Source of the DNA: Proteiniborus sp. MB09-C3 | GTDB taxonomy: Bacteria; Bacillota; Clostridia; Tissierellales; Proteiniboraceae | NCBI RefSeq assembly: GCF_030263895.1 | Contig: NZ_CP127161.1 | Location: 1,674,001 to 1,738,000 of the forward strand | Reading direction: 5' to 3' | Length of the DNA: 64,000 nucleotides | In this document: one piece after another, positions 27,324-35,752 of the stretch | Layout: every line of letters starts with the position of its first letter | Position numbering within the stretch: position 1 is the stretch's first letter | Made by a program: the position numbers and the translations under genes | The notes under the pieces: model-generated | The model's database searches: none | Told to the model about the DNA's origin: nothing | The model's input: the letters and a program-made list of their open reading frames with translations, nothing else

Positions 27324-28391
27324 GTGGATAAGCATAATTATTATTACATTGATGGGACAGTTAAGGATAGTGGTAAAATTCCGTTGTTGGTATATGACGC
27401 TGATGTAAAGGAGTATTTTGAGATGAGGTTTGATTTGAATTATTGTTTTCTGGGAGATGTAGGATGTGGTAAGTTTAGTGAGGGTTCTTTGTCAATGGTA
27501 AAAAAGTGCCATCACAATAATTCGTTTGAGATTAATCGTAAACCCTATAAAGATCCTGATAGTCATAGTGAAAAACTCTATGAATATCACAAAGAAATTT
27601 GGAATAAGACATTTCCTAATGGAGAGGAAATGTCTAGCGTTGAAGCTTATAATAACAATCATGAATGGAAAATACTTGTTCTGGGATCAGATTATATTGG
27701 GTTTTCAAAGAATTGGATTCCAAATAATATTGGAGTGGATTTTATAGAAGAATCTTTAAAAACCACAAGAACATTTGGTGGGCATATTCTATTTCCAAAA
27801 GGGTTTTATAAAGGATGGGTTTTGTGTAAAAAAGATAATAAAATTTATTATACCAAAGATAATATTTACGATTGGTATGAAGATAAATATCCACAGGATC
27901 CAAACAAGTTTAATAACCTAATTATTTATACCATAAACATTTCAAAAGGCGGTGAATATAGCTTTTATGACCGCTTTGATTGGACATTGCAAATGATTAA
28001 ACTTTACTACGCATGTATTAAAGAAGAAAATGATTCTCTGCAAATATGCTACTATTTGCACAAAGCAAGTGATATGTTGACAAAAATTGTGACTGACTTA
28101 AAATATGAAAATGTTCAAGAAGTTTCTACTATGACAAGTCGCTTTATTAAGATGTATTATGGTCTAGATAATTCAAGAAAATGGTTTATGTTTTTCGAAG
28201 ACTTCTTAGGATTTGTTGAATATTTTTGTCTACAAGAAAGCTTTGTTGATAAAAATAATCAAATAATGAAGTCAGCAGATTGGTTGCCACTTCTGCCAAC
28301 TGATTATACTCAGTATATGAACGGAACAGTTATACAAATAGAAAAAAGGAACGAAAAACTTAATGATAGACTTAATATGCTTATCAAATAA
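27324..28391 (+). CDS. DUF6994-like hypothetical protein
   Basis: A 355-residue soluble protein. It shares a recognisable pattern with a little-studied family I recall as DUF6994: [24 protein letters not shown]-type [61 protein letters not shown]. Function unknown; no catalytic motif is obvious. The GTG start at 27324 has no clear ribosome site, and an upstream stop lies 18 bases away at the junction with the broken ABC gene. Its natural 5' end may therefore be lost. The 3' end runs directly into an ABC-F fragment, also a junction. The body looks intact. Confidence 0.55.
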   Translation: MDKHNYYYIDGTVKDSGKIPLLVYDADVKEYFEMRFDLNYCFLGDVGCGKFSEGSLSMVKKCHHNNSFEINRKPYKDPDSHSEKLYEYHKEIWNKTFPNGEEMSSVEAYNNNHEWKILVLGSDYIGFSKNWIPNNIGVDFIEESLKTTRTFGGHILFPKGFYKGWVLCKKDNKIYYTKDNIYDWYEDKYPQDPNKFNNLIIYTINISKGGEYSFYDRFDWTLQMIKLYYACIKEENDSLQICYYLHKASDMLTKIVTDLKYENVQEVSTMTSRFIKMYYGLDNSRKWFMFFEDFLGFVEYFCLQESFVDKNNQIMKSADWLPLLPTDYTQYMNGTVIQIEKRNEKLNDRLNMLIK

Positions 28392-28641
28392 TGAAATTAT
28401 AAGATTGTTGCTAGCTAAAATGCTTATGGGTAGATATAATATCTTGTTAACGGATGAACCGAGCAACTTCCTTGACATACAAAGCTTAGAGGTTTTGGAA
28501 ATACTGATGAAGGAGTATGCTGGCACTATAGTATTTATTACCTATCACAAGCAGTTGCTTGATAATGTAGCCGATATAATTTATGAAATAAGTGATAAAA
28601 AATTAAATGAAACAGGTAAATTTATAGAAAGAATGGCTTAA
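28379..28641 (+). pseudogene. ABC-F ATPase (Msr/Lsa/Vga-like), C-terminal fragment
   Basis: The frame begins within the previous gene's stop: [15 protein letters not shown] (signature degenerate from LSGGE), [20 protein letters not shown] (Walker B and D-loop), [20 protein letters not shown] (H-loop with Tyr before His). This is the end of the second ATP-binding domain of an antibiotic-resistance ABC-F protein, which protects ribosomes from drugs such as pleuromutilins or lincosamides. More than 80% of the protein is missing. Confidence 0.72.
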
Positions 28642-28706
28642 TAACTGTATAATGTAAATAACAGGATAAATTTCGATGGAATATAAAATCAGGGGGGTAG
28701 GCTTTA

Positions 28707-29330
28707 ATGATAACAAATGATACTGATGAAATAATATATACTATTGATAGAGCAATAAAAGAAGCATGGATTAATGAAATAAGAGAGGATTTGGATAAGA
28801 GTTACATTTTATATGAAGACACATTAAAAAATGCTTTCTATTTTCATCTAAGAAATAAGTTAAAGGAACTGCTCGAAAATAACAATATTAGGATATTTAC
28901 TGAATTCCATGATGGAGAATTATCGGGCAAAGGTGTAATAGCGGACATTGCAATTGTAAAAATTGGGGACAATGAAGAAGGACATATTAAAGATAATATT
29001 GACAAGATATATGCTATCATAGAGCTAAAGCATAAAGGAGCACAAGTACCTGTAAATCCTTTTATTGCTGATGTCGAAAAGTCAATAAAATACATAAAAG
29101 ATAAAGCACTTGAAGGATGCCAGTTTTATTTAGGATTTATTCATGAGGGAGAATTTGATATAAAAGAAATATCGTGGCTTCAAAACAAGAAACAAGAGAG
29201 ATTAGCACAAGGGAGATTAACAGAACTTTCAGCATGTTACTATACAGGTGAAGATGAAATGGTATATACAATTGTCTCATATAATGATATGAATAAAGAT
29301 TTAGATATTTATGTAAACCAAAAGAGGTGA
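28707..29330 (+). CDS. Hypothetical protein with PD-(D/E)XK nuclease-like motif
   Basis: A 207-residue soluble protein after GGGGGGTAGGC. I do not recognise a named family. The central part reads FTEFHDGELSGKGVIADIAI ... KIYAIIELKHKGAQVPVNPF. An Asp at a strand end (IADIAIV), then a hydrophobic strand ending in E-L-K about 30 residues later, is the core pattern of PD-(D/E)XK nuclease folds. An earlier glutamate in a helix (KNAFYFHLRNKLKELLENNN) would complete it. It could be a stand-alone restriction-type or defence nuclease. The neighbouring zinc-ribbon genes do not clarify it. The frame looks intact. Confidence 0.5.
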   Translation: MITNDTDEIIYTIDRAIKEAWINEIREDLDKSYILYEDTLKNAFYFHLRNKLKELLENNNIRIFTEFHDGELSGKGVIADIAIVKIGDNEEGHIKDNIDKIYAIIELKHKGAQVPVNPFIADVEKSIKYIKDKALEGCQFYLGFIHEGEFDIKEISWLQNKKQERLAQGRLTELSACYYTGEDEMVYTIVSYNDMNKDLDIYVNQKR

Positions 29331-29335
29331 GGATA

Positions 29336-29951
29336 ATGTCAAGATATAAATGTCCTGCTTGTGGGTCCAGGGATACAGTAAGAATCTTATATGGTGGGCC
29401 ACCTATGAAGCTTACCTAGCATCGAAACAAGGAGAACTCATATTAGGTGGATCTGTTTTTCGGATAGTAGCCCAACCAAGCACTGTAAATCTTGTGGACA
29501 AGACTTTAGTAGCAAGAATTTATTTCTTTTACTTAAAATGACATCTTTTGAATTCTTAGCTGGAGGGTATTTTGGCACATCCTATTTTGTTTATATTGAT
29601 GGAAAACGAGAAAGTCAATTGATGAGATGTGCAAAAACCCCCTGGGGTATGTATATTGACTTAAGGAATCCCTAAAATGAAATAAACTTTCAACCAGATA
29701 TTTTGATTAAAGAAATACCCCTAACATCGGAACAATGGTTTGCATTTATAAAAGAACTAATTTTTTTGGAGATAGTTAATTGGAAAGATAAATACATTGA
29801 TAAGGATGTTTGTGATGGTACACAATGGGGGATTTTAATTAGATTTCCTAAACGCAATAAAATAAAAAAGCATGGCAGTAATGAATATCCGCCTTATTGG
29901 AGTAAGTTTATAAAAACTATGAAGGCTTATATAGGAGAGGATATAGATTGA
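29336..29951 (+). pseudogene. Zinc-ribbon protein, frameshifted several times
   Basis: ATG 29336 after GGTGAGGATA gives YKCPACGSRDTVRILYGGPP. A second zinc half-site appears in another frame (KHCKSCGQDF near 29490). Then come GGYFGTSYFVYIDGKRES and CAKTPWGMYIDLRNP with a stop. The end, PLTSEQWFAFIKELIFLEIV ... DGTQWGILIRFPKRN, closes at 29951 in the frame from 29703. All blocks lie in order, so this was one protein of about 200 residues. It is broken by at least two frameshifts and one stop. Confidence 0.5.
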
Positions 29952-29980
29952 GATTATAATTATACATGGAGGTAAGTCAA

Positions 29981-30184
29981 ATGACTATAGATATTAATGC
30001 AATACAAAAATGGAGTAAAATTCCTAAACATATACAGGAGAAACTATTAGAGAATGTATTTTGTTCTACATGTGGGACAACTACTATTGTTGATTATTCT
30101 ATTCATAATGATAAGGCAGGAATTTTATTTAAAGGAAAATGTAAAAAGTGCAATAAGGCGGTAGCAAGATTAATTGAGGATTGA
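29981..30184 (+). CDS. Small zinc-ribbon protein
   Basis: A 67-residue protein from ATG 29981 after GGAGG. A CSTCG ... KCKKC zinc knuckle pair (about residues 33-36 and 57-61) flanks DYSIHNDKAGILFKG. Intact and cytoplasmic; function unknown. It may belong with the zinc-ribbon pseudogene just upstream. Confidence 0.6.
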   Translation: MTIDINAIQKWSKIPKHIQEKLLENVFCSTCGTTTIVDYSIHNDKAGILFKGKCKKCNKAVARLIED

Positions 30185-30321
30185 TAAAAAAGCTATTTAT
30201 AAGATTACATAAATATAGAATTATTTGTGAATTGACTCGCTATCAAAGCTACATTGTATTATTCGTTATAATGATGTAATATGGGAGTAAGATTATTTAA
30301 TAAAGAAGAAAGGGATTGCTT

Positions 30322-30756
30322 ATGGATTATGTTACAGCAAAAGACAAAGCTAAGGAATGGGGAATATCTTTACGGAGAGTACAGACTTTTTGCGAGACCA
30401 ATCGTATTGAAGGCGTGATAAATATTGGTAAGGAAGATAGATTCAAAGGAGATAATATTGAATGGATATTTTATCTTGTAGGAAACAAGTTTAATAGTGA
30501 GATAAGTGGAGAAATTGAAAATGCCAAATCACATGGAGAGCGATCTTTAGCCTATAATGTTAATAGAAAAAAGATTTATGTAAAAACATGGAGTGAAATT
30601 TTTACTGAACAGGAGATTAATTATAATTTTTTGCAAGAAAAATTAATGTTGCAACAAGAGATATTTATAAAAAGAAGTAGAAATAAAACAGCAAATGAAA
30701 TAGCTACTAAACAAAAAGATAATACTGCAATACGGCCAAAAGAAATTGTAATATAA
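30322..30756 (+). CDS. Chimeric ORF: excisionase-like N-terminus plus C-terminus of an ATP-binding accessory protein
   Basis: 144 residues from ATG 30322. Residues 1-40 (DYVTAKDKAKEWGISLRRVQ, CETNRIEG) match the helix-turn-helix start of short excisionase/MerR-like DNA-binding proteins. From about residue 50 the sequence changes to WIFYLVGNKFNSEISGEIEN ... KKIYVKTWSEIFTEQEINYN and FLQEKLMLQQ. This resembles the C-terminal end of large ATP-binding (HATPase-type) accessory proteins, where V.VK.W.EI is followed by RL.FL...L. The joint seems to be a deletion that stayed in frame. Probably non-functional or novel in function. Confidence 0.45.
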   Translation: MDYVTAKDKAKEWGISLRRVQTFCETNRIEGVINIGKEDRFKGDNIEWIFYLVGNKFNSEISGEIENAKSHGERSLAYNVNRKKIYVKTWSEIFTEQEINYNFLQEKLMLQQEIFIKRSRNKTANEIATKQKDNTAIRPKEIVI

Positions 30757-30769
30757 TTGAGGACAATCA

Positions 30770-30892
30770 ATGCCGACTTTAAATTGGATAGGAAAAGAAA
30801 AGGTAATCAACCATCATCTAGATGTACCATATAGAGTCTTAGATCAGTACGGACGGTCCCTTATTCAGGAATATGTACCGGGATTTTCTTAA
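30770..30892 (+). pseudogene. N-terminal scrap of a site-specific DNA methyltransferase
   Basis: A 40-residue frame beginning PTLNWIGKEKVINHHLDVPY RVLD split across the family's usual start, typical of type III Mod-like methyltransferases. It then runs into unrelated sequence (YGRSLIQEYVPG) and stops. The catalytic parts are absent. Confidence 0.5.
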
Positions 30893-31112
30893 GGAATTCG
30901 GTGACTTGTATCCTGATTTGGGGCTTCATGCGGCGTATTTAAAATTTGCACAAATTGCTCCCTTGTGGAGAGCGGTATCGAAACTAATTTGTAGCGCTGG
31001 AGAGAATTCAAATGAGCAACAGCTTAAAGAAGCTTCCCATATATTACTGGAGATTGCTTCCTTGGAAGAAGAAGCAACGAAGCTACTTTTTGAAAACACC
31101 TCCGTTTTATAA
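30873..31112 (+). pseudogene. BtrH/DUF4872-like C-terminal fragment
   Basis: A 79-residue frame: YRDFLKEFGDLYPDLGL, AHxFAQIAPLWRAVSKLICS-type helix and a C-terminal HILLEIASLEEEATKLL. The YRDFL...A..W..L pattern recalls the helical C-terminal domain (DUF4872) of BtrH-like acyltransferases. The N-terminal cysteine-protease-fold half is missing. Weak assignment. Confidence 0.35.
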
Positions 31113-31122
31113 ATTATAAGGT

Positions 31123-31185
31123 TCTGTAACATGTTATGGGTTTGAAGTGATTTTGAAGCTTAAAAATAGGCAAAAAAGAGAAAGA
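31123..31185 (+). repeat. Dispersed intergenic repeat, partial copy R10 (3' half)
   Basis: AACATGTTATGGGTTTGAAG, TGATTTTGAAGCTTAAAAAT and AGGCAAAAAAGAG align with the CGTTGTGGC...GAGGCTCGAAAATAG block of copy R7. Orientation is +. Degenerate. Confidence 0.5.
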
Positions 31186-31282
31186 AATTCATTTGTTTGC
31201 TACCTTAATATCCTTCACTTTTTATGAAAATCACTATGCCATCTACTAAAGAGAACTTATATCCCATGTAAGGAGGGTAAAT

Positions 31283-31839
31283 GTGAAAAACTTTCAAAGA
31301 AAAGACCTAATGTTTTCATTATGTGGTTTGAATTGCGAACTTTGCACTATGAAATTGGATAATTATTGCCCCGGCTGTGGTGGAGGTGCAGGTAATCAAG
31401 GCTGTTCTATTGCCAGGTGCAGTTTACAGCACGGAGGTATTGAATACTGTTACCTATGCAATGAATATCCCTGTGAAAAATACAAAGGCATAGATGAATT
31501 TGACTCTTTTATTACCCATCGCAATCAGCTTAAAGATATGAAAAAGCACAGAAAATAGGTACAGAACAATACAATTCTGAATTAATAGAAAAAGCCGAGA
31601 TACTAAAACATTTGCTTGCAAACTATAACGATGGACGCCGAAAAAGCTTTTTTGGTATAGCTGTAAACCTTTTAGATTTGCATGATTTGAAAAATATTAT
31701 AGAACAAATTAATTCCAAGACTGCATATGAAAATTTAACGCTAAAAGAAAAAGCAAATATAGTTGTAACGATTTCTCAAACTGTTGCAGAAAAGAAAAAT
31801 ATTGCCTTAAAGCTTAATAAAAAGCAAGCAAAGAAGTAA
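31283..31839 (+). pseudogene. DUF3795 protein with one homopolymer frameshift
   Basis: Start at 31283 after AAGGAGGGTAAAT. The cysteine-rich N-terminal part fits DUF3795: LCGLNCELC, NYCPGCGGGAGNQGCSIARC, YCYLCNEYPCEKY. The frame ends at 31558. The C-terminal part (GTEQYNSELIEKAEILKHLL, YNDGRRKSFFGIAVNLL) continues in another frame to 31839. One extra A in the AAAAA run near 31543 would restore a single 185-residue protein, the family's normal size. It could be a real mutation, a phase-variable tract or a sequencing error. Confidence 0.65.
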
Positions 31840-31940
31840 TATATTTCAGATAAAAATGTTCTATTTGGTTAACTATTAATAAGAAATCAAATCTTCTCCA
31901 ATTAACACAAATGGTTCAAGAACCTGCGAGTTTATTTTTG

Positions 31941-31977
31941 AAGGATTAAGTCCTATTTAATATAGAACTCAATCCTT
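31941..31977. terminator. Stem-loop between convergent genes
   Basis: AAGGATT (31941-31947) pairs with AATCCTT (31971-31977), and inner CTAT/ATAG extends the stem. It lies between the DUF3795 and hydrolase genes, which converge, and probably terminates both. Confidence 0.5.
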
Positions 31978-32066
31978 ATCAGCAGCTTAATTTAATGTAT
32001 CCAACTTTTTGGGGCAGATTTAAATAAGGCTATTTTTTCTTGCATATAATCGCTATATATAAACGT

Positions 32067-33392
32067 TTAATCGATAAGGTGGGCAACTTTAAGCAGTTGT
32101 GCTGCTTTTTCCGCAGAACCCTTTCCGCCATACTTACCGAAAAGCTCGACGAACATTTTGGCTCTTTTGGCATTGCATGCATTGAATAGCGGTTCGTCGC
32201 GAAAAACATGGTTCAGCCAGTTGAAGATAGACGCATTGGCATATGTCAATCCGCCCATCTGACAGTGGCTTGAGGCTCCCTCCTCTTTTGTGAATAACCG
32301 AATGTATCGATCGCATTTAATCGAAAGCATAAAATCTAGCAATCCTGTTACAATTTCAGGGTTGGGGGCCGCTGCATCGATAATGTCGTCTTCACTGAAT
32401 AAGAACAGCATCGGGTTCTTGTATTGATCCTCATGGCCTTTAACAGTAAAATCCTCGTAAACTTTTACCCACTCATGAGCATTTTGAACCCCCAATGTCC
32501 ATTGGGAATGCTGAAAGCTCCAGCGTGCGGGGGTATTGATCTTTAACATTAAGCCAAAAGCTTTGTTAAGAAATATATCGTTTTTCATAAGTCCTTTCAT
32601 GCCGGCTTTGGCTGCCGCACCGCAATCGACAATCAATGTATTTGGAATGCAAGCTTTTATCCTTTGATCCAGAGCTCCCCGGGTTGATAGATATCCTCCC
32701 ATGGAATAGCCGATCAAAGCAATTTTGTCCGCATCAACATCGGACCGTGTCAGAAGATAGTCGACCGCGGCGCCGATAGGTTTTTCATAGTCTGGCCGGA
32801 AGTGGAGCCCAGGATTGTTCATCAGAGCGCCCCATTGACCTGGGCCTTCAAAAATCAGGCAGTTCCAGCCATACTCTTTCGCTGTCGAACCGACCCAGAA
32901 AAACACTTCCTCCATAGTGGAGTCAAAGCCGCCGATAGCAATCAGCGTCGGTCTTTTGCTTTCTCCGCCCGATATAAAATACCCTGGCAGCGCAGCACCT
33001 TCAAAAGTGATGTTTATACATTCTACAGGGTAGTCCATGAGTTTGAGCATGTTTTGAAAGCATTCTTTGCTGTGTGACCATAGTTCTCTGTGCTTCGGAT
33101 CGGAATGCGCCGCATAAAAGACAGCCATCCTGTAATAATTGCTGGCTCTCATGAATGCTTTCTCTGCACTGATTTTATCCCCGTTTTTCAGCTGATTTTC
33201 CGCATATTCCGATACTCGGTCTGCGGTAGATGTCCATTCTGATATCCAGCTGTTAAAATTGTTGTTCTCAATATGCCCCATGGTTTCCATACATTCGCCA
33301 AATTCAGCAGCTCCCGACTGCTGAACAGATAATCCGCGGACAAATTCATATGTGAAACCACCGACTGTCTTGTCATTAAAATCGATTTTCAT
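32067..33392 (-). CDS. Alpha/beta hydrolase (FrsA/DUF1100-like)
   Basis: 441 residues from ATG 33392, preceded by GGAAGGTGG on the minus strand. The N-terminal helical cap (about 1-140) is typical of this branch. The hydrolase core starts at YFISGGESKRPTLIAIGGFD (oxyanion region), with nucleophile elbow IALIGYSMGGYLSTRGAL (G-Y-S-M-G), acid region MLFLFSEDDIIDAAA and a late His in EGASSHCQMGG. Cytoplasmic; relatives hydrolyse diverse C-C or ester bonds, so the substrate is open. It is transcribed divergently from a TetR gene, with two identical operator-like sites between, and is the likely target of that repressor. Its promoter reads TTGACA-17-TATAGT. Confidence 0.85.
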   Translation of the reverse strand: MKIDFNDKTVGGFTYEFVRGLSVQQSGAAEFGECMETMGHIENNNFNSWISEWTSTADRVSEYAENQLKNGDKISAEKAFMRASNYYRMAVFYAAHSDPKHRELWSHSKECFQNMLKLMDYPVECINITFEGAALPGYFISGGESKRPTLIAIGGFDSTMEEVFFWVGSTAKEYGWNCLIFEGPGQWGALMNNPGLHFRPDYEKPIGAAVDYLLTRSDVDADKIALIGYSMGGYLSTRGALDQRIKACIPNTLIVDCGAAAKAGMKGLMKNDIFLNKAFGLMLKINTPARWSFQHSQWTLGVQNAHEWVKVYEDFTVKGHEDQYKNPMLFLFSEDDIIDAAAPNPEIVTGLLDFMLSIKCDRYIRLFTKEEGASSHCQMGGLTYANASIFNWLNHVFRDEPLFNACNAKRAKMFVELFGKYGGKGSAEKAAQLLKVAHLID

Positions 33393-33414
33393 ATTTTTCA
33401 ACCACCTTCCAATA

Positions 33415-33519
33415 GTTTTGAAATCTAGCACTTTATATTTCAAACTATATTTTAAATCTTATTGCTTGTCAATATGTTTTGAAATATACGTTGTTAAATT
33501 TCAAAGTATAATGTATAAT
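33415..33519. promoter_or_regulatory. Divergent promoter region with two matching TetR operators
   Basis: Two inverted repeats share the same half-sites and spacing: GTTTTGAAAT-N12-ATTTCAAAC (33415-33445) and GTTTTGAAAT-N12-ATTTCAAAG (33476-33506). Rightward promoter: TTGTTA (33491-33496), 17 bases, TATAAT (33514-33519). Leftward promoter (minus strand): TTGACA, 17 bases, TATAGT, between the two sites. The first site covers the hydrolase start region and the second the tetR -35/spacer. Confidence 0.85.
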
Positions 33520-33535
33520 ACTTATGGTGAGAAAT

Positions 33536-34120
33536 ATGAATGGATATGAAAGAAGGACCAAAGCAAAAAAAGAAGCAATAATCAACGCCGCCCGAGAGCT
33601 TTTCAGTGAACGGGGCGTAACAAATGTAGGAATAGGTGAGATCGCTAAAAAAGCAAAAGTATCACAGGTAACAATATACAATTACTTTGGGGATAAAAAC
33701 ACGCTTGCCAGTGAAGCCCTTGCTTTTTATATTGATGATGCTATCCGAGAGTTTGAGGTTATACTTGAGAGGGAAGTACCTTTTTCTGAAAAACTGAAAA
33801 GTATTGTCGAAATAAAACACGATATGATGCTTGAGGTAAGCAGCTCTTATTTTAGTAAACATGCCTGGGAAGATAAAACCTTGCGAGAAATATTGAATGA
33901 AGCGGCAACCAAAAGAGCGATTCATCTCTACGCCGGATTTATTGAATTAGGAAAGAACGAGGGTGCTATCGATCAAAGCATCCCAAGCGATGCTGTCCTG
34001 TCTTACTTCCTGTCATCTATATCAGTCATGCAAAATCCTAAATTTTTTAAAACCAGCAGCGAATATAAAACGGGGTTCTTGAAATTGTTTCTCTATGGGA
34101 TAATAGGAAAGGAGCACTAA
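33536..34120 (+). CDS. TetR-family repressor, likely regulator of the divergent hydrolase
   Basis: About 194 residues. The HTH shows TKAKKEAIINAARELFSERG, IGEIAKKAKVSQVTIYNYFG (recognition helix) and DKNTLASEAL; the remainder is the helical effector domain. I prefer ATG 33536 because the inferred -10 (33514-33519) places transcription start near 33526, downstream of the other ATG at 33524. GGTGAG then serves as a short ribosome site. The two operators upstream indicate repression of itself and of the hydrolase. The inducer may be a substrate or analogue of the hydrolase. Confidence 0.85.
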   Translation: MNGYERRTKAKKEAIINAARELFSERGVTNVGIGEIAKKAKVSQVTIYNYFGDKNTLASEALAFYIDDAIREFEVILEREVPFSEKLKSIVEIKHDMMLEVSSSYFSKHAWEDKTLREILNEAATKRAIHLYAGFIELGKNEGAIDQSIPSDAVLSYFLSSISVMQNPKFFKTSSEYKTGFLKLFLYGIIGKEH

Positions 34121-34130
34121 ATGGTGACTT

Positions 34131-34222
34131 TTTGAAATATATTCTGCCGCCAAGGGGATACCAGATTGATGCGACATCATTATTGTATCCTCAAGGCATA
34201 CAGAAGTTGTAGTCCTGTTGTA
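34131..34222 (+). repeat. Dispersed intergenic repeat, copy R5 (5' half, reference copy)
   Basis: Clear 5' half: TTGAAATATATTCTGCCGCC, AAGGGGATACCAGATTGATG, GACATCATTATTGTATCCTC, AAGGCATACAGAAGTTG and TAGTCCTGTTG. GGGGATAC can pair with GTATCCTC. It lies just after the tetR stop, orientation +. The 3' half is absent. Confidence 0.8.
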
Positions 34223-34335
34223 GCGTCATGAACATTAATACTTTAAAATAAATGATAATCTATACACCATGAGCGTGAGAGCGATTTGTTTTGCGCTCTT
34301 TTTCTTTGAAAAAAATTAATAAAGAGGATATTTTT

Positions 34336-34545
34336 ATGAAGAAGATTATATTTATTCCTGCTAAGAAATCTTTGGAAAATAATGGGAAATTAAAGGTTGC
34401 TGCATATTGCAGAGTTAGTACAGAGCGAGAAACTCAGAAAAGTAGCATTGATACTCAAATTAAATATTATATTGATTTGATTCAGGAGAATCCAGAATGG
34501 GATTTTGCAGGTGTGTTTTATGATTACGAAAGCGGTCTCAGAAGA
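34336..34545 (+). pseudogene. Serine recombinase, N-terminal fragment
   Basis: From ATG 34336 after AAAGAGGATAT: KLKVAAYCRVSTERETQKSS, with the catalytic serine in CRVST, and DTQIKYYIDLIQENPEWDFA, FYDYESG. This is the resolvase domain of large serine recombinases from integrative elements. It is cut after about 70 residues and fused in frame to a group II intron maturase end. The C-terminal piece follows the intron remnant. Confidence 0.8.
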
Positions 34546-34848
34546 GAGAAACTGTTTAATAGGCAGATACAGGGATGGATTAATTATTACACTCATTTTT
34601 ACAAATCCGAGATATACAATGAATTAAGGTATATCAATAGATGTCTTGTTAATTGGGTTCGTAGGAAATATAAAAAGCGAAAGTCAAGGCAACGTGCAGA
34701 ATATTGGCTTGGGACAATAGAAAGACGTGATAAGAATCTGTTTGCACTGGAGTACTACCAACGGCTAGATAATGGGAGCCGTATGAGCTGAGAGGTTCAC
34801 GTACGGTTCTGAGAGAGACTTAAGGGAAGGTTCCTTAGATCTACTCAC
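34546..34848 (+). mobile_element. Group II intron remnant (maturase C-terminus plus domains V-VI)
   Basis: The frame continues from the recombinase into the maturase C-terminal (GIIM) region: FNRQIQGWINYYTHFYKSEI, YINRCLVNWVRRKYK, AEYWLGTIERRDKNLF, ending GSRMS at 34791. This overlaps a domain V hairpin, GAGCCGTATGAG ... TTCACGTACGGTTCTG (about 34776-34814), with a domain VI-like AAGGGAAGGTTCCTT. The 3' intron boundary is near CTACTCAC at 34848. The 5' intron end and almost all of the reverse transcriptase are deleted. Confidence 0.82.
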
Positions 34849-35127
34849 TCATTCGATAAAGAATATCGCATCATCGCGGATGAAATCAAGGAGCTAAGGA
34901 AGAAAAAAGCAAAGGTGCTTCAGGAACAATATCTGGCGGAATTCTATGAACAGCGTCTGCAGGAGATGGATAGCTACACGAAAAAAGTTAACTATTTAAA
35001 ACGAGAGTTTGACGATGACCTTGTCCGCAGACTGCATCAAACCGTCAGTGTTATCAGTGAGAGCAAAGTAGAAATTCAATTTCAATCGGGCATCGTCATC
35101 CGGCAGGATGTCCTATGTGCTGATTAA
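34849..35127 (+). pseudogene. Serine recombinase, C-terminal fragment
   Basis: Immediately after the intron 3' end the frame reads SFDKEYRIIADEIKELRKKK (coiled coil), EFDDDLVRRLHQTVSVISES and KVEIQFQSGIVIRQDVL, the end of a large serine recombinase. It belongs to the same gene as 34336-34545. The central DNA-binding and zinc-ribbon parts are gone. Confidence 0.7.
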
Positions 35128-35293
35128 ATGACGGCAGGAGCTGAAAAAACAGCGGTTCCTGCCAGCGATGTATGTATGCTGGTAAGAATAAAATCCCTAG
35201 ACAGTGGGCTGAGAGTTTTATTGTCGGCAGCGCTATTCTATCGTACCTTGACATCGTATCGGAACACCGATATAATGAAAACAGGTGATGAAA

Positions 35294-35752
35294 ATGACAA
35301 TACAACAGCTTATGCAGGACATGAATATGTCCCGCTATCGTTTATCAAAAATTAGCGGGATTCCATGGGCGACTCTCGCAGACATATATTCCGGCAAAAC
35401 ACATCTCCACCGATGCGGTGCGGGAACACTTTCCAAGTTATCCAAGGCCCTTGGCCTTTCCATTGAGGAACTGCTGGAACTGGAATCTGAACCTGCAGAA
35501 AGCACACCGGATGGTAAGCCCAATAAAAAGACGTATCTGGAAATCGGATTATCCAGCAGCATTCAAAAGGCGATTAAGGATTATTTGCAAGGTGAAAAAG
35601 AACAGGTGTTACACCTTGATTGCCTGTTGGATGAATTATATGGAGCCATTAACGCCGACCTTTGGTCTGGTTTAATTACGGAGGAACAGGCCGGCTATCT
35701 GCGCGAAAAATATCTTGGGATAGGTGGAAAGGAGGATGGGATACATGATTGA
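35294..35752 (+). CDS. XRE-type antitoxin-like protein (HipB-like)
   Basis: 152 residues. N-terminal HTH: TIQQLMQDMNMSRYRLSKIS, GIPWATLADIYSGKTHL, then GTLSKLSKALGLSIEELLEL. The C-terminal half is acidic and helical, ending GGKEDGIHD. Its stop overlaps the start of the HipA-like gene by several bases (ATGATTGA), the tight coupling usual for toxin-antitoxin pairs. It probably binds its own promoter with the kinase-like partner. I start at ATG 35294, after AGGTGA; GTG 35285 is the alternative. Confidence 0.8.
   Translation: MTIQQLMQDMNMSRYRLSKISGIPWATLADIYSGKTHLHRCGAGTLSKLSKALGLSIEELLELESEPAESTPDGKPNKKTYLEIGLSSSIQKAIKDYLQGEKEQVLHLDCLLDELYGAINADLWSGLITEEQAGYLREKYLGIGGKEDGIHD

Noticed and set aside
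29703-29951. Independent small gene for the C-terminal zinc-ribbon segment
   Set aside because: The upstream blocks follow in order from 29336, so it is better explained as the end of one frameshifted gene.
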